From Ottelia alismoides (lineage: Eukaryota > Streptophyta > Magnoliopsida > Alismatales > Hydrocharitaceae): a stretch of 64,000 nt of DNA. A model generated the notes under the pieces. The model did no database searches. It saw only the letters and a program-made list of their open reading frames with translations, and was not told where the DNA came from. The stretch spans positions 20,612 through 84,611 of the forward strand of contig JAZKJV010007249.1 of the NCBI GenBank assembly GCA_037367405.1. Reading direction: 5' to 3'. Shown here piece after piece: positions 1-9,002 of the stretch. The translations under genes were made by a program, and so were the position numbers. Numbering within the stretch: the stretch's first letter is position 1; every line of letters starts with the position of its first letter.

Positions 1-3
1 GCG

Positions 4-990
4 ATGAAGTACACCGATTACTACGCCGTACTGGGAGTCCCCCGCGACGCCTCCGACGAAGACATCAAGAAGGCGTACCGGCGCCTCGCCCGCAAGTACC
101 ATCCCGACGTCTCCAAGGACCCGCAGGGCGAGCAGCGCTTCAAGGAAGTCGCCGAGGCCTATGCCACGCTGCGCGACGCCGAGAAGCGCGCCGCCTACGA
201 CCAGCTCGGCGTCCATCGCCCGGGCGAGGAATTCCAGCCACCGCCCGACTGGAGCCGTCGCTACGGCGAGGCGATGGGCGGTGGCGCGACGGCGGGCGGC
301 TTCTCGTTCGAGGACCTCGACCTCGGCGACCTGTTCGCTGACCTCGCGCGAGGGCGTGCGGCCGGCGCGCGCCACGCCGGTGCCGCCGGCGGTGCACGGC
401 CGCTGCGCGGCGAGGACTACGAAGCCGCGGCGCAGGTGTCCCTCGAGGACGCGTACACGGGCGCGGTGGTCGAGCTGGACCTCGCGATTCCCGAGTACGA
501 CGCCGCCGGGCGGCTGACGCGCACTTCGCGGCCGTTCAAGGCGCGCATCCCGAAGGGTGTCACCGACGGCCAGCGCCTGCGCCTGCCGGGCAAGGGCGGC
601 AAGGGCTGGAACGGTGGACCGGACGGCGACCTCTACCTCGACATCGCACTGCGTCCGCATCCGCTGTTCCGCGTCGACGGCCACGATCTCTACCTCGACC
701 TGCCGGTCGCGCCCTGGGAAGCGGCGCTCGGCGCGACCGTCGAGGTTCCGACGCTCGGCGGCGCGGTGAACCTGCGCATCCCGCCCGGCACCGATGCCGG
801 ACGGCGGCTGCGACTCGCCGGGCGTGGCCTGCCGCTGCCGCGCGGGGGCGCCGGCGACCTGTACGCGATCGTGCAGGTGGTGGTGCCGACGGTGCTGGAC
901 GAGCGCGAGAGACAGCTGTTCGAGCAGCTCGCGACGGCGTCGCGCTTCGAGCCGCGCCGTCACTTCCCCGGTGGACGGAGGCCGTCGTGA
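4..990 (+). CDS. cbpA: DnaJ-class co-chaperone / curved-DNA-binding protein CbpA
   Basis: This is a cytoplasmic Hsp40 co-chaperone of DnaK that also binds curved DNA in the CbpA family. An N-terminal J domain (residues about 5-70) carries the diagnostic HPD triad within YHPDVS. A Gly-rich linker and two C-terminal substrate-binding beta domains follow (about 140-310), with motifs such as [20 protein letters not shown] and [17 protein letters not shown]. There is no zinc-finger region, which separates it from DnaJ. Its length of 328 residues is close to E. coli CbpA. The ATG at base 4 begins directly with the J domain. The stop overlaps the start of the CbpM-like gene, so the two are probably translationally coupled. 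Confidence 0.95.
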   Translation: MKYTDYYAVLGVPRDASDEDIKKAYRRLARKYHPDVSKDPQGEQRFKEVAEAYATLRDAEKRAAYDQLGVHRPGEEFQPPPDWSRRYGEAMGGGATAGGFSFEDLDLGDLFADLARGRAAGARHAGAAGGARPLRGEDYEAAAQVSLEDAYTGAVVELDLAIPEYDAAGRLTRTSRPFKARIPKGVTDGQRLRLPGKGGKGWNGGPDGDLYLDIALRPHPLFRVDGHDLYLDLPVAPWEAALGATVEVPTLGGAVNLRIPPGTDAGRRLRLAGRGLPLPRGGAGDLYAIVQVVVPTVLDERERQLFEQLATASRFEPRRHFPGGRRPS

Positions 991-1364
991 CCAGGATCGA
1001 GTACACCGAAGTGCACTGGGTCGACGACCAGCCGGCCTGCTCGCTACGCGAGCTCGCCGAAGCGTCTCGACTGAGCGAGTCCGAACTGCGCGAGCTGGTC
1101 GAACTCGGCGTGCTGCATCCACTGGTCGCGGCGCCCGGTGCTGTCCCCGGCACCGCCCCCGACACGACCCCCGACGCGACCGATACCCAGCGGTTCGGCG
1201 CGCAATGCCTGATGACGATGCGCGCGGTGCGCCGCCTGCGCGAAGACTTCGAGCTCGATGCGCACGGCGTCTCGGTGGCACTCGCCTTGCTGGAGCGCAT
1301 CGAGCGCCTGGAGCACGAACTGCGCAGCCTGCGTGCCAGGCTGCCAGGCGCCTCCGCCGGCTAG
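987..1364 (+). CDS. cbpM: Chaperone modulator CbpM (MerR-like)
   Basis: A 125-residue homologue of CbpM, the small MerR-like protein that binds the J domain of CbpA and inhibits both its co-chaperone and DNA-binding activity. The N-terminal half resembles a MerR-type helix-turn-helix ([25 protein letters not shown]). The C-terminal half is helical ([19 protein letters not shown]) and ends in a short coiled-coil-like stretch. A Pro/Thr-rich insert lies near residues 50-65. The GTG start shares a 4-base GTGA overlap with the cbpA stop, which fits the usual cbpA-cbpM operon and coupled stoichiometry. Confidence 0.9.
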   Translation: MTRIEYTEVHWVDDQPACSLRELAEASRLSESELRELVELGVLHPLVAAPGAVPGTAPDTTPDATDTQRFGAQCLMTMRAVRRLREDFELDAHGVSVALALLERIERLEHELRSLRARLPGASAG

Positions 1365-1385
1365 GAGGCGCGGCCGGCGACGGCC

Positions 1386-1844
1386 TCAGCGGGTCGGCGT
1401 GGTGGTCGACGTGCCGCTGGCCGGTGCCGCGCTGGTGCCGGGTGCCGCCGACGTGCCCGGGGCCGTGGCCGATCCCGACGCGCCGGTGCTGTTCGACATC
1501 TGGGTCTTCAGGCGCTCCTTGGCCGACTCATAGGTCGCCTCGGCGGAGTCCTTGCAGGCCTTCTGCGCATCGCCGGCGAGCGTCTCGCACTTCTCGACCG
1601 CAACCTTGCGTTCGCCCTCGATCCGCGCCTCCTCGACTTCCTGCGAACTCTCGCGCATGTCGGCGGCGGCGGAGCCCATCTCTTCGGACGCATCCTTGCG
1701 CGCCTCGTTGAGATCCTCCGACGCTTCCTGGCGCGCGTCCGCCACGTCGGCCGCGTTGTCGGCCGGCGCCTCGGCCCGGTTGCATCCGGCCAGCGCCGCG
1801 AACGACATCGAGGACACGAGTATTGCCAGCAGCTTGTTGTTCAT
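1386..1844 (-). CDS. Small helical lipoprotein of unknown function
   Basis: The ATG at 1844 is chosen because it gives a clean lipoprotein leader (MNNKLLAILVSSMSFAALAGC, lipobox LAGC) and has GGAG about 8 bases upstream; longer starts would add a non-hydrophobic extension. After the lipid-anchored Cys there is a long Ala/Glu/Lys-rich helical segment (about residues 30-120), probably a coiled coil, containing two Cys residues (EKCETL, KACKDS). A low-complexity Ser/Thr/Pro/Ala tail follows. I recognise no named domain. It is convergent with cbpM and heads a row of small envelope genes on the same strand. Envelope structural or stress role is inference. Confidence 0.75.
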   Translation of the reverse strand: MNNKLLAILVSSMSFAALAGCNRAEAPADNAADVADARQEASEDLNEARKDASEEMGSAAADMRESSQEVEEARIEGERKVAVEKCETLAGDAQKACKDSAEATYESAKERLKTQMSNSTGASGSATAPGTSAAPGTSAAPASGTSTTTPTR

Positions 1845-2020
1845 CGCAGAGCTCCTCATGGTTGAAGGAGCCGCGATGATCCAGCCGACCCCCCGCATCG
1901 TCGGTGCGACGGCCAACGCCCGGCCGCCCGACTGGGTCGTCGCCTACAGCACCGGACAGGTTCGTCGCCGCGCGGAGACAGGCGGTGTTGCAGCATGCCG
2001 CGCCGTGGGCGCGCGCCGCG

Positions 2021-2476
2021 TCAGGACGCCTCGCGCTCGATCGCGGTGATCGCGCCGGTCTCCTCGAGCACCGCGAGCCGCACCTTGGCCGGCGAGTCGT
2101 AGCCGAGCTTGCGCAGCCCGGCGAGCAGCTCGTCGCGGCTCACGCCCTCGTGCTCGAGCGCGGCGTCGATCACGTGCCCGTCGCGCACCAGTGCGCGCGG
2201 CCGGCCCCGCACCAGCCGGCGGATCCCGGGCGAGGTGCGCGCAGCCCAGTTCAATGCACGGTGCGCGCAGAACACCGTGGCCACGAAGACCACGGCGTTC
2301 CAGGTGCCATCCTCGAGGGCAGTCTGCTGCAACACTACGCCGAGAGTGATCAGGATGATCAGGTCCAGGGTCTGCATCTGCCCGGCGAGGCGCTTGCCGG
2401 AGATGCGCATGATCACGACCAGGGCCGCGTAGTACGCGAGCGCCTGCCCCGCCTGCAGCAGCGTTGCCTCCAGCAT
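2021..2476 (-). CDS. DUF421 / YetF-family membrane protein
   Basis: A 151-residue inner-membrane protein of the DUF421 (YetF) family. The N-terminal half contains about three hydrophobic segments. It has the family signature RISGKRLAGQMQTLDLIILITLG, shortened here to MRISGKRLAGQMQTLDLI, followed by a Q(T)A position typical of these proteins. The C-terminal soluble YetF domain includes RPRALVRDGHVIDAALEHEG and a DELLAGLRKLGY stretch. Function is not established for the family, although links to spore or membrane physiology are known in Bacillus. It is complete, with no frame problem. It lies between two small lipoprotein genes on the same strand but far enough away that a shared transcript is uncertain. 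Confidence 0.85.
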   Translation of the reverse strand: MLEATLLQAGQALAYYAALVVIMRISGKRLAGQMQTLDLIILITLGVVLQQTALEDGTWNAVVFVATVFCAHRALNWAARTSPGIRRLVRGRPRALVRDGHVIDAALEHEGVSRDELLAGLRKLGYDSPAKVRLAVLEETGAITAIEREAS

Positions 2477-2500
2477 GCGGGGCCGGCGCGCCCGGTCGCG

Positions 2501-2815
2501 TTACTTCGATACGGAGCGGCGGAACATCCGGTCCATGCGCTCGGTGTTGGCATCGCAGCACTGCTGGCTGGCCTGCGCCGCGGCGCCGGCGCGGCTCGCC
2601 TCGGAGGCGGCCGACTGCGCAGCCTGCGAGGCCTGCGATGCGGACTGGGCCGCCGCGTCGATCGCCTGCTTCATCGAGGCATTCTCGGACTTCAGGCTCT
2701 CGATGCTGCTGCGCAGCTCGGCGACCTGTCCCTCGAGCGGCTTCAGGTCGGTGCAGGCGGTGGTGGCCAGCGTGCCGGCGAGCAATGCCGCGACGAATGC
2801 GTGCTTGTTGTTCAT
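2501..2815 (-). CDS. Lpp/OprI-like alanine-zipper lipoprotein
   Basis: A 104-residue lipoprotein. The ATG at 2815 gives a short leader (MNNKHAFVAALLAGTLATTAC) with a lipobox-like TTAC, close to the MNN-type leaders of OprI. The mature part is an almost uninterrupted heptad-like helix rich in Ala, Ser and Gln (about residues 30-80), as in murein lipoproteins, which form trimers. The end, CCDANTERMDRMFRRSVSK, resembles the OprI terminus with Lys as the last residue, the position that is covalently linked to peptidoglycan in Lpp. Two adjacent Cys residues before this tail are unusual. Its presence supports a gammaproteobacterial host. Confidence 0.8.
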   Translation of the reverse strand: MNNKHAFVAALLAGTLATTACTDLKPLEGQVAELRSSIESLKSENASMKQAIDAAAQSASQASQAAQSAASEASRAGAAAQASQQCCDANTERMDRMFRRSVSK

Positions 2816-2982
2816 GGCGGTTTCCCTGGAGTGGAAAGAGGTGATGGACCACAAAAGTGTGGCCACGCTATCCAGGCAACGTCTGTTCGCCGGCGGACGC
2901 ATTCGCGCGCGGTCGGTGCGGCGGGCCGCGCCGCCGCGCGCCTCGCGGCGGGCGGCGGCGCGTCGCCACGGTCGCGGCCGGC

Positions 2983-3348
2983 TCAGCGACGCATCAGCAC
3001 GGTCAGCAGCACGCCGGCGACGAACGCCAGCGCCAGCGAAGTCATCGGGTTGCTGCCCGCGTACTCGCTGACCTGCTGTTTCATCTGCATGCTGCGCTCG
3101 CGCGCACGCTCGGCCGCCGTGCCGAGCTGCCCGCTCATCTTCGCCGCCGTGTCGCGTACCCGCCGCTCGGCGGCGCTCGCGCCGGCGGCGAGCTGGTCGA
3201 TGCCTTCGTGGGCGCGCGCGGTCAGGTTCTCGGCGGTGCGGCTGCCCGTCAGCGTGCTGCCGGCGGCCGTGCCACCGGCGGTGGTGCCAGCGGACGTGCC
3301 GCCGGCGTATCCGGGGGCGTTCTCGCCCAGGGGATTGGGAGTGCTCAT
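2983..3348 (-). CDS. YqjD/ElaB-like DUF883 tail-anchored membrane protein
   Basis: A 121-residue protein with a Gly/Thr/Ala-rich disordered N-terminus (residues 1-35), an amphipathic helix typical of the YqjD/ElaB/DUF883 group (AHEGIDQLAAGASAAERRVRDT and onward), and a single C-terminal transmembrane segment (SLALAFVAGVLLTVLMRR). In E. coli such proteins are stationary-phase inner-membrane proteins that bind ribosomes; that role is only by analogy. It is preceded by a good purine-rich site (aggagg, read on the minus strand) and is divergent from glmS. Confidence 0.8.
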   Translation of the reverse strand: MSTPNPLGENAPGYAGGTSAGTTAGGTAAGSTLTGSRTAENLTARAHEGIDQLAAGASAAERRVRDTAAKMSGQLGTAAERARERSMQMKQQVSEYAGSNPMTSLALAFVAGVLLTVLMRR

Positions 3349-3569
3349 CGGTTCCTCCTGCGATCGATTGGGGGAACGGCCGAGCCTGCGGCGCGGCCTT
3401 CCGCGGGGTCTGTACGGCGCCGCCCGGAGCCGGGTGGATGCAGCCTAAGATGTTGAATCGAAAGGCGTAACGGCCTGCTGGCCGAGAGGATGGTCACGGT
3501 TCGGTCAGCCGGGGCAAAGGACCTCAGCGGCTTCAGGCAAACTACGCCTCCCCAGGAGGATGCCCTCGC

Positions 3570-5022
3570 ATGTGTGGAATCGTCGGAGCCGTCGCCGAGC
3601 GCAACATCGTCCCGATCCTGATGGAGGGTCTGCGCCGGCTCGAGTATCGCGGCTACGACTCGGCCGGCATCGCGGTGCTGAACGGCACCGAGCACCTGAA
3701 GCGCGTCCGCACCGTCGGCAAGGTGAAGTCGCTGCAGGACGCGATCGACCAGTCGCCGACGCACGGCAAGCTCGGCATCGCGCACACGCGCTGGGCCACC
3801 CACGGCGTGCCCTCGGAGCGCAACGCGCATCCGCACATCTCCAACGACGGCCTCGCGATCGTCCACAACGGCATCATCGAGAACCACGACGAGCTGCGCG
3901 CCGACCTGCAGCGCCACGGCTATTCGTTCTCCTCCGAGACCGACACCGAGGTGATCGCGCACCGCATCCACCACCACCTCGGCACGCTCGGCGACCTTTT
4001 CAAGGCCGTGCGCGCCACCGTCGCCGAGCTGGAGGGCGCCTATGCGCTCGTGGTGCTCAGCGAGAAGGATCCCGATCGCCTGATCCTCGCGCGCGAGGGC
4101 TGCCCGGTCGTGATCGGGCTCGGCGTCGAGGAGAACTTCGTCGCCTCCGACGTCTCGGCGCTGCTGCCGGTGACGCGCCGCTTCATGTTCCTCGAGGAGG
4201 GCGACGTCGCCGAGGTGCGCCGCAAGTCGATCAAGGTGCTGGATCGCGACGGCAACTCGGTGGAGCGCCCGGTCCGCGACAGCGAGCTGTCGGCCGACGC
4301 CGCCGAGAAGGGCCAGTACAAGCACTTCATGCTCAAGGAGATCCACGAGCAGCCACGCGCGGTCGCGAACACCCTGCAGGAACGCGTCGCCAATGGCCGC
4401 CTGCTCGAGGCGGCGTTCGGCCCGGCCGCGTCCGAGGTCTTCAAGCGCACCGAGCACGTGCACATCGTCGCCTGCGGCACCAGCTACCACGCCGGCTCTG
4501 TGGCGCGGTACCTCATCGAGCAGATCTGCAAGATCCCGTGCTCGGTCGAGATCGCGAGCGAGTACCGCTACCGCAACCCGGTGGTGCCGAAGAATTCGCT
4601 GTTCGTCACCATATCGCAGTCGGGCGAGACCGCCGACACGCTGGCGGCGTTGCGCCTCGCCAAGCAGGCGGGTTACCTCTCCTCGCTCGCGATCTGCAAC
4701 GCGCCCGAGAGCTCGCTGGTGCGCGAGTCGGAGCTCGTGATGCTGACGCGCGCCGGCCCCGAGATCGGCGTCGCGTCCACCAAGGCCTTCACCACGCAGC
4801 TGACCGCGCTGGCGATGCTGGTGATCGCGATCGCCAAGTACCACGGCGCCGACGCCGAGCGCGAGCGCGGGCTGGTGCAGCGCCTGGTCGAGCTGCCCGG
4901 CCTGATCGAGAAGACGCTGACGCTCGACTCCGTGATCCAGAAGCTCGCGCTGCGCTTCGCCGACAAGCACCACGCGCTGTTCCTCGGCCGCGGCGCGATG
5001 CATCCGATCGCGATGGAAGGCT

Positions 5023-5056
<34 letters not shown>

Positions 5057-5405
5057 CGAGGCCTACGCCGCCGGCGAGCTCAAGCACGGTCCGCTGGCGC
5101 TGGTCGACGCCGACATGCCGGTGATCGCGGTCGCGCCGAACAACGACCTGCTCGAGAAGCTGAAGTCGAACCTGATGGAAGTGCGGGCGCGCGGCGGCGA
5201 GCTGATCGTGTTCGCCGATCCCGAGTCGGGCATCGAAGGCAGCGACGGCGTGACCGTGATCCACCTGCCCAAGCACGTCAGCTACGTCCAGGCGCCGCTC
5301 GTCTACACGATCCCGCTGCAGCTGCTGTCGTACCACGTCGCGATCCTCAAGGGCACCGACGTCGACCAGCCCCGCAACCTCGCCAAGAGCGTGACGGTCG
5401 AGTGA
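3570..5405 (+). CDS. glmS: Glutamine--fructose-6-phosphate aminotransferase (isomerizing)
   Basis: GlmS makes glucosamine-6-phosphate from fructose-6-phosphate and glutamine, the first committed step to UDP-GlcNAc for peptidoglycan and LPS. The 611-residue protein starts MCGIVGA, so Cys2 becomes the N-terminal nucleophile after Met removal. An N-terminal class-II glutaminase domain (1-240) is followed by two SIS sugar-isomerase domains (about 290-430 and 460-600), with [21 protein letters not shown] and the C-terminal LAKSVTVE that closes the active site. AGGAGG lies a few bases upstream of the start. The stop TGA overlaps the ATG of the next gene by one base. No glmS ribozyme is visible upstream, as expected outside Firmicutes. 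Confidence 0.98.
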
Positions 5406-6469
5406 TGCCGCGCGGCCCGCGAGCCGCCTGGTTGCTGCGGGTCGCGGCCACGGTGGCGCTGTGCGCCGGCCTGTTCGCAGGCACAGCGCTGGCCCGGACC
5501 CCGCAACCTCCCGGCCCTGCGCCGGCGGGCATGGCCTGGGTGCCTGGCGGGGAATTCGACATGGGTGCCGCCGAGCCCACCGGCGGGGACCACAACCACG
5601 TCGGCATGCTCGCCACCAGCGATTCGCGGCCGATCCATCGCGTCGCCGTCGAGCCGTTCTGGATCGACCGCACCGAGACGACCAACGCGCAGTTCGCGCG
5701 CTTCGTCGCGGCGACCGGCCACGTCACCGTCGCCGAGCGCGCGCCGACGCGAGAGGAGTTCCCGGACGCGCCCGAGGAGATGCTGGTGCCGGGTTCGGTG
5801 CTGTTCCGCGCGCCGGCCGGGCCGGTGTCGCTCGACGATCCGTACCAGTGGTGGACCTGGGTGAAGGGCGCGAGCTGGCGCGCGCCGGAAGGGCCCGGCA
5901 GCTCGATCGAAGCGCGCGCCGACCATCCGGTCGTGCACGTCGCCTTCGCCGATGCCGAGGCCTATTGCCGCTGGGCCGGCAAGCGGCTGCCGACCGAGGC
6001 CGAATGGGAGTTCGCCGCGCGCGGCGGCCTCGAGGGCAAGGTCTATCCGTGGGGCGACGAGTTCCGTCCCGGGGGACGCTGGATGGCGAACAGCTTCCAG
6101 GGCCGCTTCCCCGACCGCAACGATGCCGGTGACGGCCACGTCGCGACCGCGCCGGTGGCGCAGTTCCCGCCGAACGGCTACGGGCTGCACGACGTGGCCG
6201 GCAACGTGTGGGAATGGGTCTCCGACTGGTACCGCGCCGACTACTACGCGCAGCTCGCCGCGGGCGGCGAGCGGGTGGCGCGCAACCCGCGCGGACCGGC
6301 CGATTCCTTCGACCCGGACGAGCCGCGCCAGCCCAAGCGCGTGCAGCGCGGCGGCTCGTTCCTCTGCACCGACCAATACTGCTCGCGCTACATGGTCGGC
6401 ACGCGCGGCAAGGGCGCGCCTGACACCGGCAGCAACCACGTCGGCATCCGCTGTGCCCGCTCGCCCTGA
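5405..6469 (+). CDS. Exported formylglycine-generating-enzyme (SUMF1/FGE) family protein
   Basis: A 354-residue protein with a cleavable leader (WLLRVAATVALCAGLFAGTALA). The FGE-sulfatase domain fills the rest: MAWVPGGEFDMGA at the start, EAYCRWAGKRLPTEAEWEFAARGG, GNVWEWVSDW and a terminal NHVGIRC. The copper-binding cysteine pair of true FGEs appears to be kept, in SFLCTDQYCSRY at about residues 321 and 326. It therefore plausibly oxidises a sulfatase-type Cys to formylglycine, but outside the cytoplasm. Many relatives in this fold only bind ligands, so activity is not certain. The start overlaps the glmS stop (TGATG), implying coupling. No sulfatase gene lies in the window. Confidence 0.9.
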   Translation: MPRGPRAAWLLRVAATVALCAGLFAGTALARTPQPPGPAPAGMAWVPGGEFDMGAAEPTGGDHNHVGMLATSDSRPIHRVAVEPFWIDRTETTNAQFARFVAATGHVTVAERAPTREEFPDAPEEMLVPGSVLFRAPAGPVSLDDPYQWWTWVKGASWRAPEGPGSSIEARADHPVVHVAFADAEAYCRWAGKRLPTEAEWEFAARGGLEGKVYPWGDEFRPGGRWMANSFQGRFPDRNDAGDGHVATAPVAQFPPNGYGLHDVAGNVWEWVSDWYRADYYAQLAAGGERVARNPRGPADSFDPDEPRQPKRVQRGGSFLCTDQYCSRYMVGTRGKGAPDTGSNHVGIRCARSP

Positions 6470-6508
6470 GTCCGCGGCCGCATGAACGGTGCGGCGTGCA
6501 ACCGCGCG

Positions 6509-8064
6509 TCACGCCTCCTCGAAGAATCCCTCCGCCCGCAGCTGCTCCCACAGCTGCGTGACCACCGCGCCCGCGCGCGCCATCACCTGCGCCTCGTCGT
6601 CGACGACCAATGCGCCGTCGTGCACCTGGAAGCGGCCGTCGGTCATCACGTGGCGCACTGCCAGGCCATTGGCGTAGAGCAGGTTGGTCAGCGGCTCGGG
6701 CGGCAGCGCTCCCGATCCGACGAACCAGCCGGCGACGTCGATCGCGCACAGGTCGGCGCGCGCGCCGGGCGCGATGCGCCCGAGGTCGTCGCGGCCCAGG
6801 CCGCGGGCCGCGCCGAGCGTCGCCGCGTCGACCGCCATCGCGATCGTCGGTCGCTGCATCGGCACCGGGCTCGCGGCGCGTGCCAGCGACCAGCGCGCCT
6901 CGCCCTTCAGCACCGCGAGCTTCAGGTTCTCGACGTAATCGTTCGAGTGCGTGTCGATGCCGACGTTGGTGTTGACGCCCGCGGCCAGCATCTCCGGCCA
7001 GGGCTGCGTGAACCCGCTGGCGCCACCCGCGGAAGGGCAGGTGACGTAGGTGAAGCGATGGCGCTTCAGGATCGCCGGATCGTTCGCGAGGTCGGGTGCC
7101 GACATGTGCGCGCCGAACACGCGCTCCTCGAATAGGCCCAGCTGCTGCAGCCACTCGACCGGCCGCAGGCCCCAGGCGCGCCGCACGGCCTCGGTCTCGC
7201 CGCGGCCCTGGCAGAGGTGCAGGTGGATGCCGTGGCCCAGCTCGCGCGCCGCCGCGAGCACCGCGCGCAGCGTCTCGGGCGTGTGCGTGTCGGTGGCGTG
7301 CGGCGCGATCATCGGGCGGATCAGGCCGCCCTCGGCGCCGTCGACTGAGCGCGCCCAGGCGAGGTTCGCCTCGATCTCCGCCAGGGTGCCGGGCACCGAC
7401 TCGCGCAGCACGGCGTCGTCGCGCCGCTGCCAGATCGGGAACAGGCGCGGCACGCCCGGGATCATCCCCGCGGGGTAGCCGCGCACGCCCCAGCGTCGCG
7501 CGACCCGCACGTAGCTCTGCGCCTGGCGCAGCGACAGCGACATCTCGACCTGCGTCGTGCAGCCGGAGCGCAGCAGCTCGGCGAGGTTCAGCGCGGTGAT
7601 CGCATCGAGCGCCGCGTCGTCGAGCCGCTCGACGAGCTCGAGCGGCCGGGCATAGGAGCGTCGCCCCTCGAAGAGGCCGCGGGTCACGGTGCCCCCGGCG
7701 ACGTGAGTGTGGCCCGAGATCCAGCCGGCACGACCAGCATCCGGCTCGCGTCGACGCGCGGCAGGCGGCCGCGCAGCCTGCCGGCACGCACCTCCGCGAC
7801 GGCGCCATCCTCGACCACGATCGATACGTCGCGTCGCAGCGCGTTGCGTTCGCCCTCGTACACCAGCGCCCAGCCGGCCTCGACGACGCAGTGCCGATGC
7901 GGCAGCTGGGTGCGCGAGCGAACTGAAGCACGTGCGGGGGGCGCTGCTATCGTGAGGCCGACCGCGCCGGCGGCGAGCCCGCCCAGCAGCGCGCGACGCG
8001 TGCCGGAAGCCGCGGAAGAGCCGGGCGCGGCGAAGCAGCCGCAGGGTCCGATGTCGTCGTCCAT
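6509..8064 (-). CDS. Exported amidohydrolase (TRZ/ATZ-like), one frameshift
   Basis: A metal-dependent hydrolase of the chlorohydrolase/deaminase group, read in two frames. The first frame (8064 down to about 7720) holds a Tat-like leader (RRALLGGLAAGAVG) and the beta-sandwich start ending LVVPAG. The second frame begins with ISGHTHVAGGT, which carries the HxH metal site, and continues to 6509 with GIHLHLCQGRGE, VFGAHMSAPD and VGIDTHSND as the remaining His/Asp ligands. One base is missing near 7718-7724. A single-base repair joins both parts at exactly the expected place, so this is one gene. Substrate unknown; related enzymes deaminate guanine, cytosine or triazines. An exported location is unusual for these. 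Confidence 0.8.
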
Positions 8065-8115
8065 GTGCCGATGCTAGGCGATGTGCCGGCGCGCCGCAGT
8101 ACAGGAGGTTCCGCG

Positions 8116-8322
8116 ATGGCGACCCACGACGAGCCGCAGCATCCGCCGGCGGACGATCCCTATGCGCAGTACTACGTCGTCCAGAAGGGCGACACGCTGT
8201 CGAGGATCGCGGAGCAGTTCTACGGCGACCCGACGCTCTACCCGCGCATCTTCGAGGCCAACCGCGACGTGCTGGTCGACCCGAACCGGATCAAGCCGGG
8301 CCAGCGCCTGCGCATCCCGTGA
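8116..8322 (+). CDS. Small LysM-domain protein
   Basis: A 68-residue protein that is essentially one LysM peptidoglycan-binding motif (residues about 18-67: YVVQKGDTLSRIAEQFYGDP to IKPGQRLRIP). The ATG at 8116 is preferred because AGGAGG sits eight bases upstream; a longer in-frame start at 8065 lacks this. There is no leader peptide. That resembles the C-terminal part of YgaU-type proteins without the BON domain. It is divergent from the amidohydrolase, with only about 50 bases between the two starts, and is followed 45 bases later by a lipoprotein gene on the same strand. Confidence 0.85.
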   Translation: MATHDEPQHPPADDPYAQYYVVQKGDTLSRIAEQFYGDPTLYPRIFEANRDVLVDPNRIKPGQRLRIP

Positions 8323-8367
8323 GCCCGGCACGAGCCGACATCCCGCAACCGACCCGGAGGACACGCC

Positions 8368-8985
8368 ATGATCACCGACCGCATACGCGCCTTGCCCATC
8401 GCACTCGTCGCCGCACTGCTGCTCGCGACGGGCTGCGCGAACAAGCAGGAGCCTGCGACCAAGGCAGTGGCCGACGCCGAGGCCGCGCTGGCGACCTTCC
8501 GCGACGAGGCCGGGCAGTTCGCCGCCAGCGAGCTGCAGGCCGTGGAGACGGCGATCGCCGACATGAAGGCACGCCTCGCCAAGCAGGACTATGACTCCGT
8601 GGTCGAGGGTGCGCCGGCGCTGTCGCAGCAGATCGAGACGCTGCGCACGACCACGGCCGAGCGCCGCGCCGAGCGCGAGCAGGCCAACGAGGCGGCGAAG
8701 GCCACCTGGGCGACCATGTCGAGCGACGTGCCGAAGATGGTCCAGGCGATCCAGAGCCGCGTCGACGTGCTGGCGAAGTCGAAGCGCCTGCCCAAGAACC
8801 TCGACAAGGCGAAGTTCGAGGCAGCGCGCGCCGATTTCGAGCAGATGAAGTCGACCTGGAGCGAGGCGACCGCCGCGGCGGCCTCGGGCAACGCGGTGGA
8901 GGCCGTCAGTCGCGGCGAGGCCGCGCAGTCGAAGGGCACCGACGTGATGCTCGCGCTTGGGATGAAGGTGGGCGCGGCGAGCTGA
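8368..8985 (+). CDS. Helical lipoprotein, function unknown
   Basis: A 205-residue protein with a lipoprotein leader (lipobox LATGC at about residue 22) and a well-placed GGAGG upstream. The mature part is predicted to be mostly helical, with long charged Ala/Glu/Lys stretches (residues 30-110 and 130-205) and no further Cys. I recognise no named family. It follows the LysM gene closely and may share its transcript, which would suggest a cell-envelope role; that is inference only. Confidence 0.7.
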   Translation: MITDRIRALPIALVAALLLATGCANKQEPATKAVADAEAALATFRDEAGQFAASELQAVETAIADMKARLAKQDYDSVVEGAPALSQQIETLRTTTAERRAEREQANEAAKATWATMSSDVPKMVQAIQSRVDVLAKSKRLPKNLDKAKFEAARADFEQMKSTWSEATAAAASGNAVEAVSRGEAAQSKGTDVMLALGMKVGAAS

Positions 8986-9002
8986 GCGGCAGCGCGCGGC
9001 GC

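Noticed and set aside
1904..3448. 514-residue plus-strand frame across DUF421 and the lipoprotein genes
   Set aside because: Shadow of well-supported minus-strand genes; no recognisable domain.
3345..5336. 663-residue open frame antisense to glmS
   Set aside because: Composition is His/Arg/Leu/Val repeats typical of antisense reading of GC-rich coding sequence; glmS on the other strand is unmistakable.
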